Of a DNA stretch of 64,000 nucleotides, positions 43,492-53,182 are shown piece after piece. Origin of the DNA: Bacteroidetes bacterium 47-18 (GTDB taxonomy: Bacteria > Bacteroidota > Bacteroidia > Chitinophagales > Chitinophagaceae); the NCBI GenBank assembly GCA_001897155.1, contig MKSF01000013.1, forward strand, positions 1 through 64,000, in the 5' to 3' direction. A model generated the notes under the pieces. That model was not told the DNA's origin. It made no database searches and saw only the letters and a program-made list of their open reading frames with translations. The position numbers and the translations under genes are program-made. Each line of letters begins with the position of its first letter. Within the stretch, counting starts at the first letter, position 1.

Positions 43492-45258
43492 CTACAGCTT
43501 CATAAATTTCAACGCGGGAACGGTATTGTTCTTCATACGGACGTAATACAGTCCGCCGGGCAGATCAGCAATATTGATGTCCATAGCGGTTGCCGATACG
43601 GCCATTGACAGCTCCAGGCGGCCCACAGCGCTGTAAACCTGTATCCACTCGTCCGCAGGATAGGCTGAAAAGCTAATGCGTATGATCTCTGATGCCGGGT
43701 TGGGAGAAAGCGCCCAGGATAATGCCCGGCCGCCGGCCTTTTCCGCAATCCCTGTTCCGCCGCAATCAAATTCAAGCAGCAGAGAAGTGGTATCAAAAGG
43801 ACAAACGGCATTGGGGTTTGATACTCTACACTCATAGGATCCCGATGTAGTGATCAGTAAAGTATCTTCGCCGGTCATTAACGGTAACGGCGCACCGTTT
43901 TTAAACCACAGGATATTTTCCGAACCGGATAAGAAACCATTCATATGCAATACGGCAAACGCCACAGTATCTCCCTCGCAGGGATCCCCCAAGGCATCAA
44001 AATAATAGCCGGATGACTCAGCAGTTGTCGTATATAATGTTGACAGCTCTGAGCAGCCGTTCAGGGTCGCCATGACGGAAAAGCCCGTAATGCCATAGCG
44101 CGAATAATCCGCCAGGTAACGGTTGGTTTCCGGCAGCCGGACACCATTAGCAAACCACTGGTACGCGTCTGCGGCCTGTGTCCAAAGGGTATCATAATGG
44201 CAGAGCCAGGGACGGGTGGTATAAATAGTCGGAGTATGGCTGCAGAACTGGATAACCGTATCTGTAAAGCTGGTGTGCGGCCCCTGCAGGTCACAGTTCA
44301 TTGTTGTCAGAGAGACCGTATAGGTACCATCCGTCAGATAGGAATGTGTCGGGTTGAATAAGTCGGATGTTGTGCCGTCGCCAAAATCCCATAAATAGGT
44401 TTGCCGTACACCGTGGTTGAGCGGAGTGAAGATCACTTCATTGATACCCTGTCCTATCCGGTAGTCAAAGCGGGATATCGGGGCACGCTTAAAGTCCCAG
44501 GATTGCAACCTGTCAAATACCATTACCCTGACCGCGTTCCTTATGATGGCAGCAGTCGTGGCATCTATCCCCGGATTAAATGTGATCCGTGCGGGATCTT
44601 TTTTAAAAAGCATGGTATAGAAGCAACAGGCGGCGGCATAAGAGCCCGCCGCTGACGGGTGACTTTCATCCGGCTGATACAGTTCAATGCCCGGGTGATT
44701 TTGCCGGAGGTAGTTCCACACCACCGAAACAGGCGCCGTTTCCCCGTTAATGGAAGTTGTAAGATTCAGGTAGCGGTCCCTTAAAGTAGTATCCATGCCC
44801 TGATAGGTGCACATTACAGGAAAGGCGGCGCAATTGGCCGCATCTCCGTTCTTCCGTCCCCATGTCATATAGGACACCGGCACCGCGCAGGGGTTGTACT
44901 GCTTTATCAGATTATATAAGGTCAGGACACCATTGGCAAATTGAGAGGATAAGGTAATAGGTTCCTGGCTCTGTCCCTGGATAACCACATAATGCCAGCC
45001 CCCGGACATTATCTTGCCCCGGCTTGTGGCGTCAAGCGTATGGTCCATCAGCTGGTATCCTCCCGGAGCATAGCTGTCAAAAATAACGGTATCGCCTGCT
45101 GACAGGGCAACATCCCGTACCATAGCAGGCAAATTATTGACAGCGGTATAGCTGTTACCGAGAAAAAGCACCCTGTAGCTGAGCGCCTGTAATTCGTTCA
45201 CCGGAATACAGAAAAATAATGACAGCAGAACGGCCGGCAGGTAATTTCTTTGATGCAT
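43492..45258 (-). CDS. Secreted SGNH-hydrolase-like protein with PKD domain and T9SS tail
   Basis: 588 residues. After a signal peptide (about 1-25) comes an SGNH/GDSL-like hydrolase domain (about 28-235): block I is VLFLGNSYT (S36), and block V is QPDESHPSAAGSY with the Asp-x-x-His pair. Then a PKD domain (YLWDFGDGTTSDLFNPTHSY), an Ig-like Cys-containing stretch, and a T9SS type A sorting domain (LSPNPASEIIRISFSA to KFMKL). It is likely a surface or secreted esterase/acetylhydrolase acting on polysaccharide; the substrate cannot be told. Gap 45259-45519 upstream has no gene. Confidence 0.82.
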   Translation of the reverse strand: MHQRNYLPAVLLSLFFCIPVNELQALSYRVLFLGNSYTAVNNLPAMVRDVALSAGDTVIFDSYAPGGYQLMDHTLDATSRGKIMSGGWHYVVIQGQSQEPITLSSQFANGVLTLYNLIKQYNPCAVPVSYMTWGRKNGDAANCAAFPVMCTYQGMDTTLRDRYLNLTTSINGETAPVSVVWNYLRQNHPGIELYQPDESHPSAAGSYAAACCFYTMLFKKDPARITFNPGIDATTAAIIRNAVRVMVFDRLQSWDFKRAPISRFDYRIGQGINEVIFTPLNHGVRQTYLWDFGDGTTSDLFNPTHSYLTDGTYTVSLTTMNCDLQGPHTSFTDTVIQFCSHTPTIYTTRPWLCHYDTLWTQAADAYQWFANGVRLPETNRYLADYSRYGITGFSVMATLNGCSELSTLYTTTAESSGYYFDALGDPCEGDTVAFAVLHMNGFLSGSENILWFKNGAPLPLMTGEDTLLITTSGSYECRVSNPNAVCPFDTTSLLLEFDCGGTGIAEKAGGRALSWALSPNPASEIIRISFSAYPADEWIQVYSAVGRLELSMAVSATAMDINIADLPGGLYYVRMKNNTVPALKFMKL

Positions 45259-45519
45259 ATTTATATATTTTGCCTGATAAGCAAAAGCCGGGATCGGGGC
45301 AGGTCCGTAACGGCTCCTTTCATAATCAGTTGTCAGGAAAGCGTAATCAATACCGAAGGAACCGGGAGGATAGCCTTACAACCGATGTATCTTAAGCCTG
45401 GTATGAGAACGGATCCATAAGGACGCCCCTTACTTTTACAGGTACCTGCTGTTCCTTGAATTACTACAAAAATACAAAAAATACATATACATAAAATAAG
45501 CGGATCCGGCTTTATCATG

Positions 45520-46071
45520 CTAATCGAAAAGCCCTTTATCGAAATAAAGCACCCGGCCGCCCGCTACCCTTGAAGCCGCTGTATAGGGGTGCTCCTGCAC
45601 CTTACCCGCATCCATAATATGCAATACGGTCCAACCTTTTGCCTTCAGGTAATCGGATATCAGGGCGCGGTGGCAGCTCCACCAGACCGCTTCCGCACAC
45701 ATATAGGCCAACGGCGCTTGCACAGCCATCGCTTCCAGCGCTGCCATACCTTTTTCAAACGCTTCGGTTTCCATATAATCAGCATATCCCCTGAAGGAAG
45801 CATTGCGCCAGCGGGTATTCCTTGAATCCCGGCTTACCTTTCTCCTTCCTCCCAAAGCTTCCAGGTGGACATAGCTAATATGGCTCTTTTCCAGGGAGTG
45901 TTCCAGGAGCTCTTTATCAAACTGGGGAAATTTGCGGGAACCCGGAAAGCGCCGCACATCTGCCAGGGTGCTTATGTGAAAAGAGCACAGCATTGCGATG
46001 AAGTCATCTACGCTGCGTGTGGAATGCCCGATAGTATAGATCGTATGTTTGCCGGCTGCCTGCATCCTCAT
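45520..46071 (-). CDS. DUF488 family protein
   Basis: 183 residues of the DUF488 family (unknown function). Typical are HTIYTIGHSTRSVDDFIAML, LADVRRFPGSRKFPQF and AYMCAEAVWWSCHRALISDY, with the conserved Cys-His of CAEAVWWSCHR that suggests a metal- or nucleotide-related site. The frame has a TTG start at 46092 that would overlap the SMUG2 stop by 3 bases; the ATG at 46071 used here is nearer the family start. In either case the two genes are tightly coupled. DUF488 genes often sit among DNA-repair or mobile-DNA genes, which fits its SMUG2 neighbour. Confidence 0.82.
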   Translation of the reverse strand: MRMQAAGKHTIYTIGHSTRSVDDFIAMLCSFHISTLADVRRFPGSRKFPQFDKELLEHSLEKSHISYVHLEALGGRRKVSRDSRNTRWRNASFRGYADYMETEAFEKGMAALEAMAVQAPLAYMCAEAVWWSCHRALISDYLKAKGWTVLHIMDAGKVQEHPYTAASRVAGGRVLYFDKGLFD

Positions 46072-46088
46072 CAGAAAGTTACCTGTTT

Positions 46089-46778
46089 TCAATGACTGAG
46101 AGCAGCTATATATTTATCGATATACAACTGCTTTTCTTTTGATTTGTATTGTTGGATATACCTTGGATGCTCCAAGACCTCCAGGTGACCGAAGAGTCCC
46201 GCCTCCGCGTTCAGCCTGCTGATAAAATCCGCGTTTTTCTTCCCCAGCACAAAGACGCGGGAAGTATCCAGTCCCAGCTCCATATGCTTTTTTAAGGAAT
46301 CAATCATAAAGTCCTTTACCATGCCGAAAAGGACGGGATCATCATAATAATTGGCATTGAGCCACCGGCCGTCCTTCGTAGCCCTGACAATGGCCAGCGG
46401 GAACGGGGAATTAATGTAAAATCTTTTATAAAACGCGGCAGCGCCTCCATATGAGGCGATCATATCATACATAAAGACAGAAGACACTTCATGGGTATGC
46501 ACAGATGTCATCTCGATGCCACAGACGTCCTTTAACCTTTTGGTATCGGTAAAAGGCACTCCTGTCACCCCCGCCCCGTGCCGGCTGGGATTGATGCCGA
46601 TAATAAACCGGCGCTGATGATGATCATTATAATATTTGTGGTAAAACTGCCGCATCACCTGCATGGTTTCAGGATTATCCAGGTAGGGGTTCATCACCCG
46701 GAAGCCATCCGGCAGCTCACCCCGGTAGTGTAACCGGGTGTTGAAATCAATGACCCTGTCTCCGAAAGATACCGCCAT
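46089..46778 (-). CDS. SMUG2-like uracil-DNA glycosylase family protein
   Basis: 229 residues of the SMUG2/DUF4918 group in the uracil-DNA glycosylase superfamily. Motif 1 reads IIGINPSRHGAGVTGVPFTD, with the Asn of GINP in the catalytic position of SMUG-type enzymes; motif 2-like LEHPRYIQQY lies near the end (a His followed by Pro, as in HPSPR-type loops). It would excise uracil or related damaged bases from DNA. The start at 46778 (MAVSFGDRVIDFNTRL) matches the family; the longer frame to 46880 adds a sequence with no family support. It is coupled to the DUF488 gene downstream. Confidence 0.85.
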   Translation of the reverse strand: MAVSFGDRVIDFNTRLHYRGELPDGFRVMNPYLDNPETMQVMRQFYHKYYNDHHQRRFIIGINPSRHGAGVTGVPFTDTKRLKDVCGIEMTSVHTHEVSSVFMYDMIASYGGAAAFYKRFYINSPFPLAIVRATKDGRWLNANYYDDPVLFGMVKDFMIDSLKKHMELGLDTSRVFVLGKKNADFISRLNAEAGLFGHLEVLEHPRYIQQYKSKEKQLYIDKYIAALSH

Positions 46779-46916
46779 AGTAATAAGTTTGTAGCATTCC
46801 TGTATATCAGGAACAACTATAAAGTTACGATTTATAAATGCAACCTGTTTCCCGGGACGGGAGCTTCCCCGATCTGTCAATGTCTTACACTGTATGATAA
46901 CAGCCGGAATGCCGAT

Positions 46917-46957
46917 AATAAAAGCTCCCCTATTCTTATGATAAGGGAGCTTTATTA
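46917..46957 (-). terminator. Terminator of the 46992-48056 gene
   Basis: Arms AATAAAGCTCCC/GGGAGCTTTTATT on the minus strand with flanking A/T runs, 35 bases past the stop codon. Confidence 0.75.
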
Positions 46958-46991
46958 TATCTCGGGCTGTGCTGTACGGTTGCCGGAATCG

Positions 46992-48056
46992 CTATTTTAC
47001 ATTCTTCAGGAATGCTTCGGTATGATATTCCAGGAACTTCCTTCCTGCCAGATAGGCGCCGCTTGTATACTTCTGCTCATCCACAGGGATCACGGTCGTT
47101 GAGCTGCTGGAAGTATTGCCCGGATTATACCAGGTACCGTAGATCGTCGGTGTGCCTATATAATCCCTCCGGTTGGACGCAAAGCTCTGGATCTTCTTGT
47201 CCTCTATCACCCCCTTCACATCCAGCGGGCTTTTCAGTCCGCCGGTATAGCTGCTGTTAACACCGATGCCTACAGGCACCTTTCCGTGGTAGAAGCTGGC
47301 CTGGCTGGTGGCCGAAACAACATTGTTCTGGCCTTTCAGCTTTATCCTGGCATTGCTTTTCATGATGATAGCCTCGGTGGCAGCGAGCCTCAGCGAAGTT
47401 TTCACCTTTATATTGGCCCCGGCAAGATCCATCGCGTTCTTATCCTCGATAAACAGCACGAACAGGTCCACATCCGCGATGATAGCGTCATTCAATTGTG
47501 AGGACAGCTTACCGTATATGGTGGAAGGATTATTCAGGAATCCTCCCGATTTTTCCTTGCCCGACTTTGAAATGTTCTTTACATAATACTCAAAACCCGC
47601 GGGAGTGGTAGCCAGCGTACCGGGGAACTGCGCTTCATTGATCCTGCCACCCTTTACCCGGGTAAAGCCGTTGTAGGTCTCCGTTGCACCGGCCTCATCG
47701 GCAGTGATTATCTCCAGCCCTTTAGCCTTCAGCATGGCCGTAAAGTCGCGGTACAGGCTGTCGGTAACGGCCTGGATCCCGGCTTCGGTGATATTGTCCA
47801 GCCCCACAGACAGGGAAGCATGCGCATCGCCTTTATACCCTCCGCCCAGCATACGGCCGCCCTGCTTAAAATCTTCCTTTTCATTATAGATCTGGTAATT
47901 GACCGTAAAGGAGGCGATATAGATCCGCTGGGCGTTCTTCACCTTGCCCAGGCCGTAAGACTGCTCTTTGGGTCTGAAATCTCCCAGCGTCTGCGCCGCT
48001 CCCCTGGTCATACAGGCTGCGAATAATAAGAAGGACAGTAGTACATTATATTTCAT
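46992..48056 (-). CDS. Secreted protein of unknown function
   Basis: 354 residues with signal peptide (KYNVLLSFLLFAACMTRGAA, cleaved near AQT). I do not recognise the family. The mature protein opens with VKNAQRIYIASFTVNYQIYN, has a Gly-rich stretch (GGRMLGGGYKGDAHASLSVG), then helix-strand alternation including AGIQAVTDSLYRDFTAMLKA and DVDLFVLFIEDKNAMDLAG. This is compatible with a periplasmic alpha/beta protein. It has no lipobox: the Cys in the hydrophobic core (AACMTR) is not followed by a small-residue context typical of lipoproteins, although that remains a possibility. No T9SS tail. Single-gene unit. Confidence 0.65.
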   Translation of the reverse strand: MKYNVLLSFLLFAACMTRGAAQTLGDFRPKEQSYGLGKVKNAQRIYIASFTVNYQIYNEKEDFKQGGRMLGGGYKGDAHASLSVGLDNITEAGIQAVTDSLYRDFTAMLKAKGLEIITADEAGATETYNGFTRVKGGRINEAQFPGTLATTPAGFEYYVKNISKSGKEKSGGFLNNPSTIYGKLSSQLNDAIIADVDLFVLFIEDKNAMDLAGANIKVKTSLRLAATEAIIMKSNARIKLKGQNNVVSATSQASFYHGKVPVGIGVNSSYTGGLKSPLDVKGVIEDKKIQSFASNRRDYIGTPTIYGTWYNPGNTSSSSTTVIPVDEQKYTSGAYLAGRKFLEYHTEAFLKNVK

Positions 48057-48303
48057 AATTTCCTGCTTTGTATGGTTACAACTTTTAGTTATTTTTCCTC
48101 AGACAGCCTGTATACAGGACTTTAAGGTTCCACAAAATAAATTCCATATTCCTTGCTGTACAATACGGCAAATGCCTTATTTTCAGGTAGTCTATATATA
48201 ATTTTCAGCACACTGTATACCAGGACACTTATATTTGCAGTACACATTCCAGGCAAGGGACACCCTGTGATATTTCCAACTGTCCCTGTAAAATCACTCC
48301 TGT

Positions 48304-50241
48304 ATGATGCAACGATACCTGCTTCTTATACTGATATGCCTGCTGCCCGTTGTACCTGTCGGGGCGCAGCAGCAACAGCCGCCTTCCGATACTGCCAGCA
48401 GGTCTTACTGGGAGTATGTGAAAACACGGGATAACATTTTCAGCAATCCGGTACAGGCAAAATGGCATGCCAGGGAAAGCATCCGCTATGCCGGCATTGA
48501 AAAGAATGCAAGGCAGAAAGCCATAAGCCTGAATATCCTGGGAGTTGCGCACAGGTTCCAATCGGAGTACGACTCCGCGATCACTGCCTTCGGGCAAGCT
48601 ATCAGCATTGCCGATTCCATCGGTGACTTTATCATTATGGCCAATGCGGTCAACAACCAGGCTATGGTCTATTATTATTATGGCGATTACCAGAAGGCCA
48701 ATGAAATCATTATGAGCATCCTTGACCTTTGCAAAAAAGAGCGTAATAACCAGCTGCTGGCTATCTCTTACAGTAACCTCGGGCTCATCAATATCGAACA
48801 GAACCGCTATGATAAAGCGCTGCATAGAATGCGGCTTTCAGCCGCCTGCTATGACAGCATCGGGGACAAGCAGGGCAAAAGCTCCGTCATCAACAACCAG
48901 GGGATCGTCTATTACGAAAAGCTCAGGCAATACGATACAGCCATTGAGCTTTTCAAAGAGGCCTTACAGATCAAGGAAGATATTAAAGACCATGCCGGTA
49001 TGGTTTCCTGCTACAGCAACCTTGCCAGCATCTACCTGGAAATGAAGCAATACAAGCTGTCAGAACAGTATGGGCTCAAGGGGCTGCAAATGGCCGAACA
49101 GGTAGAAGACAATTTCGGGAAGGCATTTATGAACAACCATTTCGGGGAACTGTATTACCAGCAGAAGCAATATGCGGCGGCAGCTTCCTTTGCCCGGAAA
49201 GCACTGGAATTGTCACAAAAGAACCAAACAAAAAAAGAGATCGTCAAGACATTGAAGCTTTTATCCAGGATAGCCGCAGCAGAAGGAAATTATCACACCG
49301 CTTACGGGTATCTTCAGGAAGCATACACGCTCCGGGATTCCGTGCTGAACCAGGAGAATTTCACTAAAATGGTAGAGCTGGAGACCCATTACGAAACCCA
49401 GCAAAAAGAAAAGCAGATACTGGAGCAGCGCGCAGATATTGCCGAGAGCCACCTCAAAATAGAGCAAAAGAACCTGCAGGTGACAGGAGCGGTATTGCTG
49501 CTGCTGATAGCCGTCCTGGCCGGTTATATATTATTTTACAGGCAGAAGCAGAAAGCCAGGAGGCTGGAGGAAGAGCACCGGCTGAAAGAGACCTATGCCG
49601 CTATAGAAACACAGAACCAATTGCACCTCGAAAGACTGAAGATATCCAGGGAGCTGCATGATAACATAGGCTCGCAGCTTACCTTCATCACCTCTTCCCT
49701 GGATAATATCAGGTACTATTTCCGAGATGAGCCGTCAGAGGTCCATCAAAGGATCGATCATATCAGCGGCTTTGCCCGGCAGGCTATCAGCGAGCTGAGA
49801 GATACCGTATGGGCGATGAATAAAGGTACCGTAACCTTTGAGGATATGCGCGCCCGCCTGAGCGACTTTATAAGTAAGACCTCAGATGCTGTAGGTAATG
49901 TGTCCTTTGAATTTACGGTGGATGAGCAACTGAAAGACAGTACATTTCATTTTTCTTCCCTGGAGGGCATCCACCTCTACAGGGTGATACAGGAAGCGGT
50001 GCACAACGCGGTCAAGCATTCCGGTGCAGACAGGATAACTATCCATATCTATCCTGTCACGGATACACCGTACCGGTTTGCCGTCAGTATTGCAGACAAC
50101 GGGAAGGGCTTTGCTCCCGATGCTGTCCCCGATGACAATGCCAACGGGTTATCCAATATGCGCAAAAGAATGGAAGAAATAGGAGGAGATATAGTGATAC
50201 ATTCGGGAGCCAGCGGTACAGAGGTAAGCATATTACTGTAA
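48304..50241 (+). CDS. TPR-containing sensor histidine kinase (NarX/DesK type)
   Basis: 645 residues. Signal peptide (about 1-21), then about six tetratricopeptide repeats (for example YDSAITAFGQAISIADSIGD, YDTAIELFKEALQIKED) forming a periplasmic sensor to about residue 360, a coiled-coil segment, one transmembrane helix (about 393-415), a HisKA_3 dimerisation domain with H452 in SRELHDNIGSQLTF, and a HATPase domain (QEAVHNAVKHSGA, ADNGKGF, GLSNMRKRMEEIGG). It phosphorylates a NarL-family regulator, surely the one encoded 65 bases downstream. The signal is unknown. TPR sensor kinases are abundant in Bacteroidota. Confidence 0.92.
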   Translation: MMQRYLLLILICLLPVVPVGAQQQQPPSDTASRSYWEYVKTRDNIFSNPVQAKWHARESIRYAGIEKNARQKAISLNILGVAHRFQSEYDSAITAFGQAISIADSIGDFIIMANAVNNQAMVYYYYGDYQKANEIIMSILDLCKKERNNQLLAISYSNLGLINIEQNRYDKALHRMRLSAACYDSIGDKQGKSSVINNQGIVYYEKLRQYDTAIELFKEALQIKEDIKDHAGMVSCYSNLASIYLEMKQYKLSEQYGLKGLQMAEQVEDNFGKAFMNNHFGELYYQQKQYAAAASFARKALELSQKNQTKKEIVKTLKLLSRIAAAEGNYHTAYGYLQEAYTLRDSVLNQENFTKMVELETHYETQQKEKQILEQRADIAESHLKIEQKNLQVTGAVLLLLIAVLAGYILFYRQKQKARRLEEEHRLKETYAAIETQNQLHLERLKISRELHDNIGSQLTFITSSLDNIRYYFRDEPSEVHQRIDHISGFARQAISELRDTVWAMNKGTVTFEDMRARLSDFISKTSDAVGNVSFEFTVDEQLKDSTFHFSSLEGIHLYRVIQEAVHNAVKHSGADRITIHIYPVTDTPYRFAVSIADNGKGFAPDAVPDDNANGLSNMRKRMEEIGGDIVIHSGASGTEVSILL

Positions 50242-50306
50242 AATACGCAGGATGCCGTATATATTGTTTCACCGGCAACCTTTAATTTTGAATAAACCGA
50301 TCACTT

Positions 50307-50963
50307 ATGGCGCCCGTAATAAAAATTGTAATAGCAGACGATAATACGTTTCTCCGGAAGGCCATCCGGGAAAAGCTCTCCTTTTTCACGGATCTCAGTG
50401 TCCGGTATTGTGCCGGCAATGGTCGCGAGCTGCTGGATAAGCTGCAGAAGGATGCCTGCGTTGACCTGATACTGATGGATATAGAAATGCCGGAGATGAA
50501 CGGCATAGAAGCCACGGAAATGATAAAGCTCCACTTTCCCTATATAAAGATCATAATGCTGACGGTGTTTGATAATGACATCAATATCTTCAGATCGATC
50601 AAAGCCGGGGCGGATGGCTATTTCCTGAAAGAGGTGCAGCCACAGGAGCTGTATCAGGGCATTACGGACACCATTAACGGCGGAGCAGCCATGACGCCAT
50701 CCATTGCATTAAAGACGCTGAAGCTGCTGCGCAACCCGGTGGATATTCCCGATGAAGGACAGCAGGAGACCGTAAAGCTGAGTGCCAGGGAAACCGAGGT
50801 GCTGGAGCAACTGAGCAAAGGGCTCAATTATATCGGCATTGCCGGCAGCCTGTTCATATCTCCCAGCACGGTACGTAAGCATATTGAGAACATTTATGCC
50901 AAGCTCCGGGTACATAACAAGATAGAAGCCGTCAGGAAAGCTAAGGATAACAGGCTGATATAA
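50307..50963 (+). CDS. NarL/FixJ-family response regulator
   Basis: 218 residues. A complete receiver (IVIADDNTFLRKAI with the acidic pair, D58 in LILMDIEMPEMNG, Lys in GYFLKEVQPQEL) and a LuxR-type helix-turn-helix (LSARETEVLEQLSKGLNYIG, then IAGSLFISPSTVRKHIENIY). It is the cognate partner of the TPR histidine kinase just upstream. Its targets are not evident; the genes downstream are separated by a repeat element. Confidence 0.93.
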   Translation: MAPVIKIVIADDNTFLRKAIREKLSFFTDLSVRYCAGNGRELLDKLQKDACVDLILMDIEMPEMNGIEATEMIKLHFPYIKIIMLTVFDNDINIFRSIKAGADGYFLKEVQPQELYQGITDTINGGAAMTPSIALKTLKLLRNPVDIPDEGQQETVKLSARETEVLEQLSKGLNYIGIAGSLFISPSTVRKHIENIYAKLRVHNKIEAVRKAKDNRLI

Positions 50964-50977
50964 GCATTTCTTTTGAT

Positions 50978-51169
50978 GACTATCTGCTTATAGGAAGCAA
51001 CTTATTATTACAGATACATCTCGCTGAAAAGTGTCCGATCTGTGAGTTAAAGAACGCTTTCGTTGCTAAAAGACACTATAGCATACCTGGTCATTCCGGA
51101 CGGATGTGAGGAATCTCTTATCATGATTGGTAGCTTATAATGCCTTTGCTGCTTACATTACAGATAGTC
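50978..51169. repeat. Dispersed 192-bp repeat with inverted ends, full copy
   Basis: Starts GACTATCTGCTTATAGG and ends CATTACAGATAGTC; the interior has GGTCATTCCGGACGGATGTG and AATCTCTTATCATGATT. Same orientation and length as the 12467-12659 copy. Confidence 0.75.
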
Positions 51170-51598
51170 AGTTTTTTTTTACCAATAATCCATCGCGCCC
51201 TGCCCCTACGCCACCTACGCTCCTTTTTCTTATCTGAATGCACATTACGGGCAGGAAACCAACCACCCTACAATACCATTAATCAAAGGTATAAGACAAC
51301 CGGGATCCCGGTTTATCGGACAGTACTGCCGCCCGGAAGCAGGCGGTAAGACCAATCTACCCGGGGACGCGAAACAGCCCCTGCCGGGAGCACCTGTATA
51401 TTTTTTCTTATCTTTGCATCTTACAGATCATTAATGATGGTTCGGACCTCAACTGATTCAAGCGTCTCACATCATTATACAATGTTTCAGGATTCATTTC
51501 CTGCAGCCCCGTTTCAGCAACAATAGCTGAATTTACCGACAGTATGTAACTGACTTTTTTCACCCGGCAAGCAATGCTTGCTGCATAACTTTTTTATT
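51170..51598. other. Gap with promoter box and possible short leader frame
   Basis: Contains a -7 box TATCTTTG at 51409-51416 that can drive the GNAT-racemase operon with a leader of about 180 bases. A 30-codon frame (51434-51526, starting MMVRTSTDSS) lies in this leader; it may be a leader peptide or chance. The T-rich tract at 51171-51179 follows the repeat. Nothing else is seen. Confidence 0.4.
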
Positions 51599-52039
51599 AT
51601 GATCCAATACACCTCTTACAAGCAGCCTGATTCATTTTCACCCGCAGAAGAAGAACAGGTGCTGGACTTTCTTTTTACACACCTGGAACAGTACGGTGAC
51701 GCCAGGCAGGATATTCAGCGCTGCCTGGATTATGCCCTGTACAGGGACGGCAAAGCCGGTGGCATGATCTTTACCGCCAGGGACGAAGACAAGCTGGTCG
51801 GCGCCGTAGTGATCAACCATACCGGTATGACCGGCTATATACCGGAGCATATACTGGTCTATATAGCGACCCATAAGGACTGCCGCGGACAGGGCATCGG
51901 GCAACAACTGATGCAGATGGCCATAGCGGAGACCACGGGCAATATCGCCCTGCACGTGGAGCCGGACAACCCGGCCAGAAAGCTGTATGAAAAATTAGGG
52001 TTTACCAATAAATATCTCGAAATGAGACTGAATAAATAA
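51599..52039 (+). CDS. GNAT-family N-acetyltransferase
   Basis: 146-residue GNAT domain. The acetyl-CoA-binding motif A is HKDCRGQGIGQQLMQMAI, preceded by ILVYIATHKD and followed by HVEPDNPARKLYEKLGFTN. It would acetylate an amine of a small molecule or protein. The ATG at 51599 begins MIQYTSYKQPDSF; an in-frame TTG seven codons earlier is less likely. The racemase gene starts 5 bases after its stop, so both are co-translated; an amino-acid substrate is a reasonable inference. Confidence 0.88.
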   Translation: MIQYTSYKQPDSFSPAEEEQVLDFLFTHLEQYGDARQDIQRCLDYALYRDGKAGGMIFTARDEDKLVGAVVINHTGMTGYIPEHILVYIATHKDCRGQGIGQQLMQMAIAETTGNIALHVEPDNPARKLYEKLGFTNKYLEMRLNK

Positions 52040-52044
52040 ATATC

Positions 52045-53115
52045 ATGGCACATATCATTCTCAACAGAAAAAAGCTGCGGGACAATTACCGGTATCTTGA
52101 CCGGCTCTTTTCCTCGCACAATATCGAATGGGGGGTGGTTTCCAAGGTAATGTGCGGCTCCAGGACCTACCTGAAGGAGATCATAGACCTCGGGCTGCAA
52201 CAGATATGCGACAGCCGCATTACCAACCTTAAGATCATCAAATCCCTCGCCCCCGGCATAGAAACGGTCTTTATAAAGCCGCCGGCCCGGCGCTACATCT
52301 CCAGTGTAGTGCGGTATGCCGATGCCAGCTTCAATACCGAATTCGGAACCATCAAAATGCTTTCGGACGAAGCAGTGAAGCAAAATAAGATCCACAAGGT
52401 CATTATTATGATCGAGCTGGGTGAGCTCCGGGAAGGCGTAATGCGGGAAGAGTTTATCGACTTTTATGCCAAAGTATTCCGGCTCCCCAATATCGAGGTC
52501 TCAGGACTGGGCACCAACCTGACCTGCATGTACGGGGTATTGCCCAACCAGGACAAGCTCCTGCAGCTCTGCCTTTATGAGCAGCTTATAGAAGCAAGGT
52601 TCAATAAGGTGATCCCTTACATTACCGGCGGAACCTCCGTGACCATACCACTGATCGGCAAAGGCCTGCTTCCCAGGGATGTCAATCACTTCCGGGTAGG
52701 AGAAACCCTGTTCCTGGGTACGGACGTCTATAATAACACGCCCAATCCTCACCTGCACCAGGATGTATTCAGGCTATATGCAGAGATCATTGAGCTGCGT
52801 GAAAAGCCGATGGTACCGGACGGCGACCTCGGCCATAATCTCACCGGCGATGTATTGAAATTTGATAACAGCAGCAGCAACGTCAGCTCCCACAGGGCCA
52901 TTATAGACATCGGACTGCTGGATGTGGAAGACAGTCATATCCGGCCTACCGACCCGGAACTGAAAATCGTAGGCTCCAGCTCGGATATGATGGTAGTGGA
53001 CCTGGGCAACAACGCAGAGAAATATAAGGTAGGCAGCCTGATAGCGTTCGACCTTGATTATATGGGCATACTGCGCCTGATGAACTGCGATTATGTGGAC
53101 AAGCTGGTAGAGTGA
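52045..53115 (+). CDS. Alanine/ornithine racemase family PLP enzyme
   Basis: 356 residues of the fold-III alanine racemase family, closest in pattern to ornithine racemase (Orr)/YhfX-type proteins and not to Alr. The PLP Lys is K34 in GVVSKVMCGSRTY; SGLGTNLTCMYGVLP and GGTSVTIPLIGKGLLPRDV are typical further motifs. It would interconvert L- and D-forms of an amino acid, perhaps ornithine. It is operonic with a GNAT acetyltransferase and convergent with an amino-acid permease gene, which hints at a small amino-acid metabolism locus. A shared hairpin terminator separates the convergent genes. Confidence 0.85.
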   Translation: MAHIILNRKKLRDNYRYLDRLFSSHNIEWGVVSKVMCGSRTYLKEIIDLGLQQICDSRITNLKIIKSLAPGIETVFIKPPARRYISSVVRYADASFNTEFGTIKMLSDEAVKQNKIHKVIIMIELGELREGVMREEFIDFYAKVFRLPNIEVSGLGTNLTCMYGVLPNQDKLLQLCLYEQLIEARFNKVIPYITGGTSVTIPLIGKGLLPRDVNHFRVGETLFLGTDVYNNTPNPHLHQDVFRLYAEIIELREKPMVPDGDLGHNLTGDVLKFDNSSSNVSSHRAIIDIGLLDVEDSHIRPTDPELKIVGSSSDMMVVDLGNNAEKYKVGSLIAFDLDYMGILRLMNCDYVDKLVE

Positions 53116-53131
53116 TAACCTTATAACCTAC

Positions 53132-53177
53132 TGTATTAATTGCGATAAGCCTTTCGGGGCATATCGCAATCAATACA
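53132..53177. terminator. Bidirectional terminator (16-bp stem)
   Basis: Arms TGTATTAATTGCGATA and TATCGCAATCAATACA (one G-U pair) between the convergent racemase and permease genes. Confidence 0.8.
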
Positions 53178-53182
53178 GGCTA

